A DNA stretch of 64,000 bases from Devosia nitrariae. GTDB lineage: Bacteria; Pseudomonadota; Alphaproteobacteria; Rhizobiales; Devosiaceae. A program made the translations under genes and the position numbers. Where the stretch lies: the NCBI RefSeq assembly GCF_030160115.1, contig NZ_BSNS01000007.1, positions 421,501 to 485,500 of the forward strand, given 5' to 3'. How positions within the stretch are numbered: position 1 is the first letter of the stretch; the number at the start of each line of letters is the position of its first letter. Of the stretch, positions 46,015 to 54,656 are shown one piece after another. Below the pieces are notes generated by a model that worked only from the letters and a program-made list of their open reading frames with translations, was not told the DNA's origin and searched no databases.

Positions 46015-46368
46015 ATGTCGTTACAAAAGCTTGCACGTGAACTCGACGAGACGGCGCGCCAGACGGCCTGTATGCTCGAAGGCATCGCCGATGCGCTGGC
46101 TCTTCTCGCCGACGATGATGTCGATGCCGGCGAGGCGCGCAAGCAGGCCGTCGAGATGATCATCGTTGCCCTACAGGGCCAGGATCGCATCGAGCAGCGC
46201 TGCCAGAACCTGGCGCTGGCCGTCCGCCAGTTCGCCCTCCTGCCGCCGACCGCCCCGGATTCGGTCTATGACGAGATCTGGTCGAGCCTGACACTCGACG
46301 AGTTGCGTGTGCCCGCGCTCTCGGGCATCGCCGCCCATTCCCGCCATGGGGAAGCCGAGCTCTTCTGA
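46015..46368 (+). CDS. CheT-like candidate phosphatase with DxxxQ motif
   Basis: 117 residues, mostly alpha-helical with heptad-like spacing (about 3-70), no signal or membrane segment. At 57-61 the segment D-R-I-E-Q within IVALQGQDRIEQRCQNLA fits the DxxxQ catalytic motif of CheZ-type CheY-phosphate phosphatases; small proteins of this kind (CheT, orf10 of the Sinorhizobium che operon) sit beside cheD. Here the gene is on the opposite strand to all che genes, between cheD and cheW. RBS unremarkable (GGGAATTTCTGG before ATG). A structural-mimic role without catalysis is also possible. Confidence 0.6.
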   Translation: MSLQKLARELDETARQTACMLEGIADALALLADDDVDAGEARKQAVEMIIVALQGQDRIEQRCQNLALAVRQFALLPPTAPDSVYDEIWSSLTLDELRVPALSGIAAHSRHGEAELF

Positions 46369-46391
46369 TCGGCAGCCGCCATTCCGGAACG

Positions 46392-46419
46392 AAAAAGGGC
46401 GCCGCAAGGCGCCCTTTTT
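46392..46419. terminator. Bidirectional terminator between the CheT-like gene and cheW
   Basis: Perfect 12-bp inverted repeat (AAAAAGGGCGCC, 46392-46403, with 46408-46419) around GCAA; T-runs on both strands. It lies 23 bases after the + strand stop and 24 bases beyond the cheW stop, so it ends both transcripts. Confidence 0.9.
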
Positions 46420-46443
46420 GTTTTCAGCGGCATTCAAACCCCA

Positions 46444-46932
46444 TCAGCCATCGAGCTTGGCGCCCGAAACGATCGAATAGAGATCGATGAGGCCGACCAT
46501 GCGCCCGTCATGGGTGACGATGCCGTTGAGGAGCTCGGTGTCGATCGAGTTGCCCTCGGGCACGGCGTGGATGTCGTCGCGCGAAACGGTCAGGATATCG
46601 CTGACCGCGTCGACGAGGATGCCGACCCATTTGTCCCCGACGCTCATGACCACGACGACGTGGTTCTTGGTCGGCGAAGTCTGGCCGTCGCCGAAGCGGG
46701 CCCGAAGGTCGAAAATCGGCACGATCGTACCGCGCAGGTTAATGACCCCGCGCACATATTCACGCGTGTTGGGCAGGGGCGTCGCTCCGTTCCAGGCACG
46801 GATCTCGCGCACCGTGGTGATCTCGACCCCATAGGTCTGCTCACCGATCGAGAAGGCGATGAGTTGCAGCGTATTCTGGGCGACCATAGCGGCCCTGTCC
46901 GTCACGTCGTCGCGCAGTCCGAGGACTTCCAT
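46444..46932 (-). CDS. cheW: Chemotaxis coupling protein CheW
   Basis: 162 residues, two-subdomain SH3-like fold. Family segments: LIAFSIGEQTYGVEITTVREI at the start, YVRGVINLRGTIVPIFDLRARFG and VGILVDAVSDILTV. Links receptors to CheA. Follows cheA by 58 bases; terminator after its stop. Confidence 0.93.
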   Translation of the reverse strand: MEVLGLRDDVTDRAAMVAQNTLQLIAFSIGEQTYGVEITTVREIRAWNGATPLPNTREYVRGVINLRGTIVPIFDLRARFGDGQTSPTKNHVVVVMSVGDKWVGILVDAVSDILTVSRDDIHAVPEGNSIDTELLNGIVTHDGRMVGLIDLYSIVSGAKLDG

Positions 46933-46990
46933 TTTCTGGCCTTTCCCCGCCCTTTCTGGGCGGCGCTTGCGTTTTTGTTCCGTCGGCCGG

Positions 46991-49312
46991 TCAGGCCGCG
47001 TTCTTGTGATGGAGCGTGGTCTTGAGGCCCTGCACGTCTACGATCAGCGCGACATTGCCGTCGCCCAGGATCGTGCCGCCAGCAATGCCTTCGACTCGCT
47101 CGTAATTTTCTTCGAGGGATTTGATCACGACCTGCTGCTGGCCGATGATGTCATCGACGATGATCGCGACCTTCGAGCCGCCCTCGGCCTCGCATAATAC
47201 CAGCATCTGGCTGTCGGGATCGGCCTCGGTCGGCAGGGCAAAGCGTTGTGCGAGGTCGATGACCTGTACGTATTCGCCCCGGACCTGCAGCACGCGCCCG
47301 CCGCTCGGCACCCGCTCGAAGGGCGCGCGCGAGCACTGGATGGTTTCAACGATCGAGGAGAGCGGCACCACATAAGGGCTGCCCGAGACCCGCACCAGCA
47401 TCACGTCGAGCACCGCAAGGGTGAGCGGCAGGCGCAGCGTCATGCGTGTCCCCCTGCCCGGCCGGGAACGCACATGCACCGAGCCGCCGATCTTCTTGAT
47501 GTTGGACAGGACCACGTCCATGCCCACTCCGCGCCCGGAGATGTCGCTGACCGCCTCGGCGGTCGAGAACCCCGGCGCGAAGATCAGCTGATCGATCTGC
47601 TCGTCGGTCGGCTGGATATCGGGGGCGACGATCCCCTTGTCGCGGGCAACCTGCAGCACCTTCTCGCGGTTGATGCCGGCCCCGTCGTCCTCGATGACGA
47701 TCAGGATATTGCCGCCCGCCTGCTCGGCCGAGAGACGGATGGTGCCGGTATCGGGCTTGCCGGCGGCAAGGCGCTTTTCCGGCGTTTCGATGCCGTGGTC
47801 GGCCGAGTTGCGGATCATGTGCGTCAAGGGATCCGAGAGCTGCTCGATGACCGTCTTGTCGATCTCGGTGTTCTCGCCGATCGTCTCCAGCTTGATCTTC
47901 TTGCCGGTCTTGGTGGCGAGCTCGCGCACGAGCCGCGGCATGCGAGAGAACACGGACTTCACCGGCTGGGCGCGGATGGCCATGACCGAGTCCTGCAGGC
48001 CCCTGGTCGTCTGCGCCAGAACCTCGAGGCCGCGCACGAGCTCCGTGTAGCGGGCCCGCAGGGTCTCGTCCATCTGCTGGGTCAGCATCGACTGGGTGAT
48101 CACGAGTTCGCCCACCATGTTGACCACCCGGTCAACCTTGTCGAGGTCGACGCGGATTGACTGCACGCCGCCGCCGCGCCGCTCGCCGTCATCATTGCTG
48201 GAAGGAGGTATCGCCGGAGCGGCAGGCACCACAGCCTCGGGAGCCGGGCGCACCGCAACCGGTGCCTGAACCGGCTTAATGGTCTCGGCAAGTTCGGCAA
48301 AGCTCGGCGCCGGCGGCGTTGAGAAGCTGTCGCCCGAAGCGAGTTCTGCATCGGCCTGCGGCACGGTTTCGGCTGCGGGAGACGTGCTCGTCCCGCGGGT
48401 CTCGATCTCGTCTTCGGCAAGCGCAAGAAAATCCGGCGTGCGGACAGCGGGTTCGGGCTCTTCCACATCGGCAGGGTCGGGCGCGGCGGCAGCCGGCGCG
48501 CTCGCGCCAAGCCCGGTGATGACGATGTCGCAATCGCCCTCGACGAACTCGAAGACCTCGCGGATCTGCGCCTCGGTCAGCGACGGCGCAACAAGAGTGA
48601 TCTCCCAGCTGCAATAGACCCCGAACGGCTCGAAATCGGCAAGGCCAGGGATATCCGAGATGACGGGACGTACCGTGATCTCGCCGAGCGCGGCGAGCTC
48701 GCGAAAGAGCAGCAGCGGATCGTTGGCGCGTGCATAGAGCGCCTGGTGCGGAGTGAAGCGGAGTTCCCAGTGGCCGGCAGGCGCTGCAAAGGGCGGCGCC
48801 TCGAACGCATCGTCCTCCTCCGCGGCGCCCTCGGCCGCCTCGAGCTCGACGCGCACGGGCGTAAAGTCGATGTCGAAGTCGTCCATCGGCTCGCCCCCGT
48901 CCTCGCCCGCCTCGGCGTCGACCGCTTCGCCGCGGCAGAGGGCGTCGAACCGGCTCTTCTCGTGGGCGCCGTAGTCGGGCGGCAGCGTGTCGCCGGACCG
49001 GGCGGCGTTGACGTAGTCGGCCACGATGTCGTTGGCGCGGATCGAAAGCGCCACCACATCGTCGCTCATCTCGACGCGCCCGTCGCGCACATGGTCGAGC
49101 AGCGTCTCATAGGCATGGGCAAAGCCCACCAGGCCGGTAAACCCGAAGGCACCGGCGCCACCCTTGATCGAATGGATCGCCCGGAACACCGCGTTCAGCC
49201 GCTCGGCATCGCGCTCGCCCGCCTCGATGGCGGCGAACTGCTCCTCGAGCTCGGTCAGAAGCTCGGTGCATTCGTCGAAATAGGTGGCCTTGAAGTCGTC
49301 GAGTTCGCTCAT
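46991..49312 (-). CDS. cheA: Chemotaxis histidine kinase CheA
   Basis: 773 residues. HPt domain at about 1-110 with phosphorylated H47 in AIHSIKGGAGAFGF; a middle P2-like domain (about 180-270, DPLLLFRELAALGE and WEITLV segments) that binds response regulators in related CheA; an Ala/Pro/Glu-rich linker (about 280-385); dimerisation helices (about 400-470, VVNMVGELVITQSML); the HATPase with HMIRNSADHGIETP and SGRGVGMDV; and a C-terminal CheW-like domain (LTLAVLDVMLV onward). Autophosphorylates when receptors are unliganded and passes phosphate to CheY and CheB. Confidence 0.95.
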   Translation of the reverse strand: MSELDDFKATYFDECTELLTELEEQFAAIEAGERDAERLNAVFRAIHSIKGGAGAFGFTGLVGFAHAYETLLDHVRDGRVEMSDDVVALSIRANDIVADYVNAARSGDTLPPDYGAHEKSRFDALCRGEAVDAEAGEDGGEPMDDFDIDFTPVRVELEAAEGAAEEDDAFEAPPFAAPAGHWELRFTPHQALYARANDPLLLFRELAALGEITVRPVISDIPGLADFEPFGVYCSWEITLVAPSLTEAQIREVFEFVEGDCDIVITGLGASAPAAAAPDPADVEEPEPAVRTPDFLALAEDEIETRGTSTSPAAETVPQADAELASGDSFSTPPAPSFAELAETIKPVQAPVAVRPAPEAVVPAAPAIPPSSNDDGERRGGGVQSIRVDLDKVDRVVNMVGELVITQSMLTQQMDETLRARYTELVRGLEVLAQTTRGLQDSVMAIRAQPVKSVFSRMPRLVRELATKTGKKIKLETIGENTEIDKTVIEQLSDPLTHMIRNSADHGIETPEKRLAAGKPDTGTIRLSAEQAGGNILIVIEDDGAGINREKVLQVARDKGIVAPDIQPTDEQIDQLIFAPGFSTAEAVSDISGRGVGMDVVLSNIKKIGGSVHVRSRPGRGTRMTLRLPLTLAVLDVMLVRVSGSPYVVPLSSIVETIQCSRAPFERVPSGGRVLQVRGEYVQVIDLAQRFALPTEADPDSQMLVLCEAEGGSKVAIIVDDIIGQQQVVIKSLEENYERVEGIAGGTILGDGNVALIVDVQGLKTTLHHKNAA

Positions 49313-49363
49313 TCTAAGTCTTGCTCAAACCTTCTGGTTTGGTCTTGGCCGAGGCCGCCTGGA

Positions 49364-49433
49364 GCGGGATCCGGAAAAGCCTGTCGTGGACTTGATCCAG
49401 GATCGGAACCGGTTTTTCCGCGAAACATCCCGC
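49364..49433. repeat. Intergenic palindrome, GCGGGAT type (copy 3)
   Basis: Outer arms GCGGGAT (49364-49370) and ATCCCGC (49427-49433), with a longer insert than the other copies. It is followed by GACAACAAA and then AGCGCATCGCGCTCTAG, whose last bases form the cheY stop codon at 49464-49466, the same arrangement as at 26284-26394. Confidence 0.75.
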
Positions 49434-49463
49434 GACAACAAAATTGGGGAAGCGCATCGCGCT

Positions 49464-49832
49464 CTAGTGCACGACGCGGTGGATGACGCTGATCAGTTTA
49501 TCCGGATCGAAAGGCTTGACGATCCAACCGGTACCGCCCGCGGCCTTGCCCTGGTCGCGCTTGTCCTGGCTGGTCTCGGTTGTCAGGATCAGAATCGGCA
49601 GGCTCTGGTAGTGGCCGCTGGCCCGCACGTTCTTGATGAACTCGATGCCGTCCATGACCGGCATGTTGATGTCGGTGATGACCACATCGACGCTCTCGCT
49701 TTTCAGGACCTCGAGGCCCTGCTTGCCGTCCTCGGCCTGCAGCACCTTGAAACCCGCATTCGAGAGCGTGTGGTGCAGCATCGCGAGGATCGTGCGGGAA
49801 TCGTCGACTGTGAGAACGCGCAAACCGGTCAT
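49464..49832 (-). CDS. cheY: CheY-type response regulator (cheA-proximal)
   Basis: 122-residue receiver, D10-D11 (VDDSRTILAM), phosphoacceptor D54 in VVITDINMPVMDG, T in ILTTETS, K in IVKPFDPDKL. Probably the CheY that interacts directly with CheA since cheA follows. Its ATG overlaps the STAS gene stop by four bases (49829-49832). The cheY stop codon coincides with the edge of a palindromic repeat. Confidence 0.9.
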   Translation of the reverse strand: MTGLRVLTVDDSRTILAMLHHTLSNAGFKVLQAEDGKQGLEVLKSESVDVVITDINMPVMDGIEFIKNVRASGHYQSLPILILTTETSQDKRDQGKAAGGTGWIVKPFDPDKLISVIHRVVH

Positions 49833-50119
49833 CGTCTGATCAATCCTTGAAAGTGTCCGTCGAGGCCCAGCCGATCCACGGCCGCAAGCATTACGGCGCT
49901 CGGCGCCTCGATGGAGAACGCGAAATTGTGCTGCTTTGCCGTCTCGGCCGCGCTCATCAGCATGAAGAGCGCATTGGTTGCCAGCCGCTCGACCGCGCCG
50001 GCATCGACGGTGACCGCGCCCACATCGAGCGCGTCGATCAACCCGTCGCGGATGCCATCGAGCGAATCGAGATCGACGACTGCGGGCAGCGCAATGCGTT
50101 TGCTGGCTGTTCTGGCCAT
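49829..50119 (-). CDS. STAS-domain protein of the che cluster
   Basis: 96 residues from the ATG at 50119, which is preceded by GGGGG about 12 bases away; a GTG at 50164 would add 15 unsupported residues. The core ALPAVVDLDSLDGIRDGLIDALDVGAVTVDAGAVERLATNALFML resembles STAS domains, with the LxVDxxxVxR-like ridge and the helix that in anti-sigma antagonists holds a Ser/Thr (here ERLATNAL). Such a gene opens many alphaproteobacterial che operons. Role in chemotaxis unclear; it may regulate output. Confidence 0.75.
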   Translation of the reverse strand: MARTASKRIALPAVVDLDSLDGIRDGLIDALDVGAVTVDAGAVERLATNALFMLMSAAETAKQHNFAFSIEAPSAVMLAAVDRLGLDGHFQGLIRR

Positions 50120-50305
50120 GACGATGGAAAGCCCCCGGAGATTTTCCCCGTCGGCAGTTTCCACGCCAACCCTTTAAGAAGTGCTAAGCCAGCCGGGCGT
50201 GAGCGGCCGTTACTTGGGAGGTGGTAGCCGTCCAATATCGCTGCCGGTGGTTTCCATGGACCCTGGTGGATGCTAGTGAGCCGCAACTGCGAGCGGATGC
50301 CACCT

Positions 50306-51658
50306 ATGACCAACATCACCCTGACCGGACTTGCCCGCGACCTTGCCGCGCGTGCCGACAGCGGCAAGACCATCAGGGTGGGGGTGATCGGCTCGGGCGA
50401 GATGGGCACGGATCTCGTCACCCAGGGTTCGCTGATGGAGGGCATCGAGATCGCCGCCATCGCCACCCGCCGCCCGCATACGGCGCGCGAAGCCATCCGC
50501 ATCGCCTATGGCGAGGACGCGCGCGGCAAGGAAGCTGAAACCCCTGACCGGGCGGGCGCCGCCATCGAAGCGGGAAAGATCGCCATCGTCAGCGCCGAAA
50601 CCCTCGTTGCAACGCCGCAGCTCGACATCGTGATCGATGCGACCGGCAAGCCGGGTGTCGCGGCCGATTATGACCTGACGGCCATGGAGAACGGCAAGCA
50701 TGTGGTGATGATGAACGTCGAGGCGGACGTCACCATCGGCCGCTATTTGAAGAAAGAAGCCGACCGGCTAGGCGTCGTCTATACCGTCGGAGCCGGCGAC
50801 GAGCCGTCCTCCTGCATGGAATTGATCGAGTTCGTCTCGGCCCTCGGCCTGCCCATCGTTGCCGCCGGCAAGGGCAAGAACAATCCCCTGCGCCACGACG
50901 CCGTGCCCGACGACTATCGCGAGGAAGCCGAGCGGCGCAACATGAACCCGCGGATGCTGGTCGAGTTCGTCGACGGCTCCAAGACCATGGTCGAGATGGC
51001 CGCCATCGCCAACGCCACCGGCCTGGTGCCGGACGTGCCGGGCATGCACGGACCCAAAGCCGACCGCGACGACATGGCCAAGGTCCTGATCCCGAAGGCG
51101 GACGGAGGCATCCTCAACAGAATGGGCGTCGTCGATTTCACCATCGGCAAGGGCGTAGCGCCGGGCGTCTTCGTCATCGTCAAGGCCGAGCATCCGCGCA
51201 TCATAGAGCGCATGGACGACCTCCATATCGGCCACGGGCCCTACTACGCATTCTTTCGCCCCTACCATTTGACCAGCCTCGAGGTCCCGCTGACCTGCGC
51301 GCGCATCATGCTCTACGGCAAGCCCGACATGGTGCCGCTCTCCGAGCCCGTCGCCGAAGTCTGCGCCGTCGCCAAGCGTGACCTCGCACCCGGTGAAGCA
51401 CTCGATGCCATCGGCGAGACCTGCTACCGCTCCTTCACCATGACCGCCGGCGAGGCGCGCCAGACCAACGCCATCCCGGTGGGCCTGCTCGAAGGCGGTA
51501 GGGTCAAGACGGCGGTGAGGAAAGGCGACCTGCTCACGCTGGCCAATGCCGAACCCGACACCTCAACGCGCCTCTACGCTCTGCGCCAGCGCCAGGACCA
51601 GATGATCCAGGATAATGAAGCTGCTCGTCACCGGATCGATGGGAACCGTCGGCCGTAA
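50306..51658 (+). CDS. NAD(P)-dependent oxidoreductase with SAF domain
   Basis: 450 residues from the ATG at 50306. N-terminal Rossmann domain starts RVGVIGSGEMGTDLV (about 25-39, G-x-G-x-x-G); the middle resembles homoserine-dehydrogenase-like catalytic folds (DIVIDATGKPGVAADY, YTVGAGDEPSSCMELIEF); the C-terminus has a SAF-like domain (KRDLAPGEALDAIGETCYRSF, then IPVGLLEGG and AVRKGDLL). SAF-containing sugar-acid oxidoreductases of this layout have uncertain substrates. The end overlaps the next gene by 44 bases. Confidence 0.8.
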   Translation: MTNITLTGLARDLAARADSGKTIRVGVIGSGEMGTDLVTQGSLMEGIEIAAIATRRPHTAREAIRIAYGEDARGKEAETPDRAGAAIEAGKIAIVSAETLVATPQLDIVIDATGKPGVAADYDLTAMENGKHVVMMNVEADVTIGRYLKKEADRLGVVYTVGAGDEPSSCMELIEFVSALGLPIVAAGKGKNNPLRHDAVPDDYREEAERRNMNPRMLVEFVDGSKTMVEMAAIANATGLVPDVPGMHGPKADRDDMAKVLIPKADGGILNRMGVVDFTIGKGVAPGVFVIVKAEHPRIIERMDDLHIGHGPYYAFFRPYHLTSLEVPLTCARIMLYGKPDMVPLSEPVAEVCAVAKRDLAPGEALDAIGETCYRSFTMTAGEARQTNAIPVGLLEGGRVKTAVRKGDLLTLANAEPDTSTRLYALRQRQDQMIQDNEAARHRIDGNRRP

Positions 51659-52157
51659 GGTGACGCAGGCATTCCCCGGCAGCATCGGCCTCGACTTCCG
51701 CCCGGGAGCGGACATCGCTGCCGACCTGGCAACGCTCGACTACGCGGAATGCGACATTGCTCGGGCGCTCGTCAGCGTCGATGCGCTGGTGCACCTGGCA
51801 ACCAACCCCGATCCGGACGCCCCCGACGCCGTTCATTGGCAAGCCGTCGCTAATGCCGCCCGCCTGCTGCAGGCATGCCACGGCGCCGGGCTCGCCAATG
51901 TGGTGCTGGCATCCTCCGACTGGGCGGCGCCCAAGGGGGCGGGGATGACCGTCAACACCTACGGGCATTCCAAGCGTGTCTTCGAGGCGATGGCAGCGAT
52001 GTACTCCAGCATGCCCGGACGCCACGGCACCGCCTTGCGCATCGGCTGGGTCCCGGCACATGCGAGCGATCTGGACGAAGCGTCCGAATGGCTGCGGGCC
52101 AACTACTGGGACGACGCTCGCCTGATCGATGAGCTACGTGCCGCCCTTGGCGGCTAA
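51615..52157 (+). CDS. Short NAD-dependent epimerase/dehydratase-like protein
   Basis: 180 residues. Extended-SDR cofactor loop TGSMGTVGR (about 6-14), aspartate DIAADLATLDYAE, the catalytic-type YGHSK (Y-x-x-x-K) at about 115-119 and the preceding SS pair in VVLASSDWAAP. The C-terminal substrate lobe of extended SDRs is missing, so it is short (normal 270-330). Start overlaps the SAF-oxidoreductase frame by 44 bases, suggesting coupling. Its stop is shared with the convergent HPP gene. Confidence 0.78.
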   Translation: MKLLVTGSMGTVGRKVTQAFPGSIGLDFRPGADIAADLATLDYAECDIARALVSVDALVHLATNPDPDAPDAVHWQAVANAARLLQACHGAGLANVVLASSDWAAPKGAGMTVNTYGHSKRVFEAMAAMYSSMPGRHGTALRIGWVPAHASDLDEASEWLRANYWDDARLIDELRAALGG

Positions 52158-52666
52158 GGCTCCAGCCCCTGCCAGAGCGGATAGCTGATGCGTGGCGAGG
52201 TGCGGTGCCAGACGATGGCCAGTCCGGTGAGCAGGATGCAGGCCGCGAGCATGACCACGAACAGCACCTGCGGCGCGATCGGGCTGGAATAGACGACGAG
52301 TGGCACGGCCGCCGCCGGGGGATGCGTCACCCGCGCCGTCAGCATGATCAGCATGACGAGGCCGACAGCGAGCGTTGCCGCCCACCAGGCGCCGGGAAAC
52401 GCCACCTCCATGATGCTGGCGAATACCGCGCCGATGAAATAGCCGGCAAAGATCGGGACGGGCTGGGCCGAGGCACTGTGCGGCTGCGCGAACATCACCA
52501 GCGCCGTCGGCCCCAGCGGCGCCATCAGCAGTGGCAAGCCCGACCAGGCCGAGACGCCGCCGACCAGCGTCACCCCCAGGGCCGCCCCGGCGGTTGATTT
52601 GAGATGCACTCGCCAGCTGGCGCGCGGTTCGTGACGGGAAATATAGCGGGCAAGTGCAGGCGGCAT
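52154..52666 (-). CDS. HPP family membrane protein
   Basis: 170 residues, about four or five membrane segments, with the family motif THPPAAAVPL after VMLIMLTARV. HPP proteins are implicated in nitrite transport in plants and have no defined bacterial substrate. TAG/TAA stops of this and the convergent epimerase gene overlap within CTAA (52154-52157). A following 111-base gap leads to the TetR gene. Confidence 0.85.
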   Translation of the reverse strand: MPPALARYISRHEPRASWRVHLKSTAGAALGVTLVGGVSAWSGLPLLMAPLGPTALVMFAQPHSASAQPVPIFAGYFIGAVFASIMEVAFPGAWWAATLAVGLVMLIMLTARVTHPPAAAVPLVVYSSPIAPQVLFVVMLAACILLTGLAIVWHRTSPRISYPLWQGLEP

Positions 52667-52777
52667 CGGATTGGCAATGACTCGAAAAGGCTCAAGCCCT
52701 TAGCAACTCATCGCCGGTCTGAACACCGCCTCTGCGGATTTTGTCCCCGGGTAACCTGGATCGGCATCAGCCGAGCA

Positions 52778-53353
52778 CTAGTCCTGATCGCCCGGCAAGG
52801 CCGGGCCGATCAACCGCTCGGCAAGCAGCTTCAGGTCCGCGCCCAGCGCTTCGCTGGCGATGGCCTTGCTGGCAAGACCGTAGGCCGCATCGAGCAGCAG
52901 CCGGGTGAGGCGTTCGGGGTCGGCCGCGCCCGCCATCCGCAGCTCTTCGGCGAGCCGCCCGGCAATGCGGCTGTCGGCATCGGCAGAAAGGCTCGCGCCG
53001 CGCTTGTGCGCGCTGAACAGTTCCTCGGCGTGCGCTGATCCCTCGAGCGCAGCAGCCAGCACACCGTACATCCCGGCAAGGGCCCGGCCGACCCGTGTAG
53101 TTGCCGTTCCCTCACCGGCAATGCCGGTTTCGAAGGCCGCGATCTTGGCCGTCACCAGCTTTTCAAGGATGGCCATGAACACCGCGTCCTTGTCCGAGAA
53201 CTGCACATAGAGCGTCGGCTTGGCGATGCCCGCCTCGCGCGCGATCGCTTCCATCGTCGTTGCCCGCAAACCCTGGCGCAGGAACAGTACCCGCGCCGCA
53301 TCGATGATCCGCTCGCGCTTCTCGCCGGCTCGGTCCTTGAGGGCATTCGACAT
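52778..53353 (-). CDS. TetR family transcriptional regulator
   Basis: 191 residues from the ATG at 53353. N-terminal helix-turn-helix: IDAARVLFLRQGLRATTMEAIAREAGIAKPTLYVQFSDKDAVF is textbook TetR. The C-terminal ligand domain is undefined (AcrR-like type). It is divergent from a reductase gene, with a 30-base palindrome between them that covers the reductase promoter, so it probably represses itself and that gene until an inducer binds. Confidence 0.9.
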   Translation of the reverse strand: MSNALKDRAGEKRERIIDAARVLFLRQGLRATTMEAIAREAGIAKPTLYVQFSDKDAVFMAILEKLVTAKIAAFETGIAGEGTATTRVGRALAGMYGVLAAALEGSAHAEELFSAHKRGASLSADADSRIAGRLAEELRMAGAADPERLTRLLLDAAYGLASKAIASEALGADLKLLAERLIGPALPGDQD

Positions 53354-53370
53354 TGTTGCTTCTCGCACCA

Positions 53371-53408
53371 TTGAACTAATTGAACGATATTCGTATATAT
53401 CGTTCAAT
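53371..53408. promoter_or_regulatory. Palindromic TetR operator and divergent promoters
   Basis: ATTGAACGATAT (53379-53390) and its exact complement ATATCGTTCAAT (53397-53408) around TCGTAT. On the plus strand TTGAAC (53371-53376) and TATATA (53394-53399), with 17 bases between, form a strong promoter for the reductase gene, overlapped by the palindrome. On the minus strand the mirrored TTGAAC could serve tetR. Confidence 0.8.
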
Positions 53409-53440
53409 TCTCAAGAAAGCTACTCCAAGGAGGCCATGCA

Positions 53441-54463
53441 ATGACCGATCGCGTCCTTCTCACCGGCATATCCGGCTTCCTCGGCGGCCATGTCGCCCTT
53501 GAGCTCCTTAAAGCCGGCTATACCGTACGCGGCAGTGTGCGCAACAGCGGCAAGGCCGGCAAGGTTCGCGACACCCTCGCCCGCCACGGCGCCGATATCG
53601 GCCGGCTCGAATTCGTCGAGCTCGACCTCACCCGCGACGACGGCTGGCGCGCAGCAGCCGAGGAGTGCCGCTACCTCCAGCACACCGCCTCGCCCTTCGT
53701 CACCAAGATGCCGCGCGACAGGATGGAGCTTATCGGCCCGGCCGTCGCCGGCACCAAGCGCGCCCTCGAGGCGGCGCTCGCCGCCGGTGTCGAGCGGGTC
53801 GTCCTCACCTCCTCCATGGCCGCCATCGCCTATGGCCACGACAAGTCCCGCACCGCGCCCTTCACCGCCGCCGACTGGACCGACCTCGAAGGCCGCAACG
53901 TCAACGCCTATATCGAATCCAAGACCCGCGCCGAGCGCCGCGCCTGGAAGATCATGCGCGCGGCGGGACGCGAGAAGGACCTCGCCGTCGTCAATCCGAG
54001 CGCCATCCTCGGCCCGCTGCTCGACGAGGACCCCGGCACCTCCGCCGCGCTCCTCACGCGGCTTTTCGACGGCTCGACCCCCGCGACGCCCCGCATTCCC
54101 CTGACCATTGTCGACGTACGCGACGTCGCGCAAGCTCATGTCAAAGCCATGACCGACCCCGCCGCCGGCGGCCGGCGCTTTCCCATCGGCGATCGCACCA
54201 TGTTCCTTTCCGAGATCGCCGACATTGCCCGCGCCACCGCCCCCGACCGCGCAGCAAAAGTCCCGCGCTTGACCATGCCCGACTGGCTGGTGCGCCTCTA
54301 CGCCCTCTTCGATGCGGACGTGCGCGGCAATACCGGCGAGCTCGGCATCTTGAAGCGCCTCGACTCGCGCGACACCATCGCCCTTCTCGACCACCCGCTG
54401 ATCCCCGGCCGCGAAGCGGTCGCCGAAAGCGTGCGCAGCCTCATCGCCCAAAAGCTCATCTGA
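53441..54463 (+). CDS. NAD(P)-dependent reductase (dihydroflavonol-reductase-like SDR)
   Basis: 340 residues, AAGGAGG seven bases before ATG. Extended SDR: cofactor loop [14 protein letters not shown] (about 6-19), R-x-S-x-R pattern of NADPH users in RGSVRNS, catalytic S-x-S in [12 protein letters not shown] and Y-x-x-x-K in [10 protein letters not shown]. Resembles aldehyde/ketone reductases of the dihydroflavonol-4-reductase group. Likely controlled by the divergent TetR. Substrate perhaps an aldehyde, inferred from the family only. Confidence 0.88.
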   Translation: MTDRVLLTGISGFLGGHVALELLKAGYTVRGSVRNSGKAGKVRDTLARHGADIGRLEFVELDLTRDDGWRAAAEECRYLQHTASPFVTKMPRDRMELIGPAVAGTKRALEAALAAGVERVVLTSSMAAIAYGHDKSRTAPFTAADWTDLEGRNVNAYIESKTRAERRAWKIMRAAGREKDLAVVNPSAILGPLLDEDPGTSAALLTRLFDGSTPATPRIPLTIVDVRDVAQAHVKAMTDPAAGGRRFPIGDRTMFLSEIADIARATAPDRAAKVPRLTMPDWLVRLYALFDADVRGNTGELGILKRLDSRDTIALLDHPLIPGREAVAESVRSLIAQKLI

Positions 54464-54530
54464 GCGTGACCAACGAAAAAAGGGGCTGTTCTCCCCACGC
54501 GCTTTTCGCTATAGCCCCTTGCGTCGGAGC

Positions 54531-54606
54531 GGGGCTGTAGCTCAGTTGGGAGAGCGCATCGTTCGCAATGATGAGGTCAGGGGTTCGATTCCCCTCAGCT
54601 CCACCA
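54531..54606 (+). tRNA. tRNA-Ala (anticodon CGC)
   Basis: 76 bases with a complete cloverleaf. Acceptor GGGGCTG pairs with CAGCTCC (one G-T pair); D-arm GCTC/GAGC; anticodon stem CATCG/TGATG with loop TTCGCAA, anticodon CGC reading GCG; T-arm AGGGG/CCCCT with TTCGATT; discriminator A and encoded CCA at 54603-54606. A -10-like TATAGC is about 20 bases upstream. Confidence 0.95.
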
Positions 54607-54656
54607 TTCCGACCCATCGCTCAGCACGCACTGCTACTTGCGCGCCCGCGCTACCC

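Noticed and set aside
54531..54606. Genomic island boundary at tRNA-Ala
   Set aside because: No integrase gene and no direct repeat of the tRNA 3' end seen in the next few kb; only the broken toxin-antitoxin pair supports it, so it is kept as a hint within that finding.
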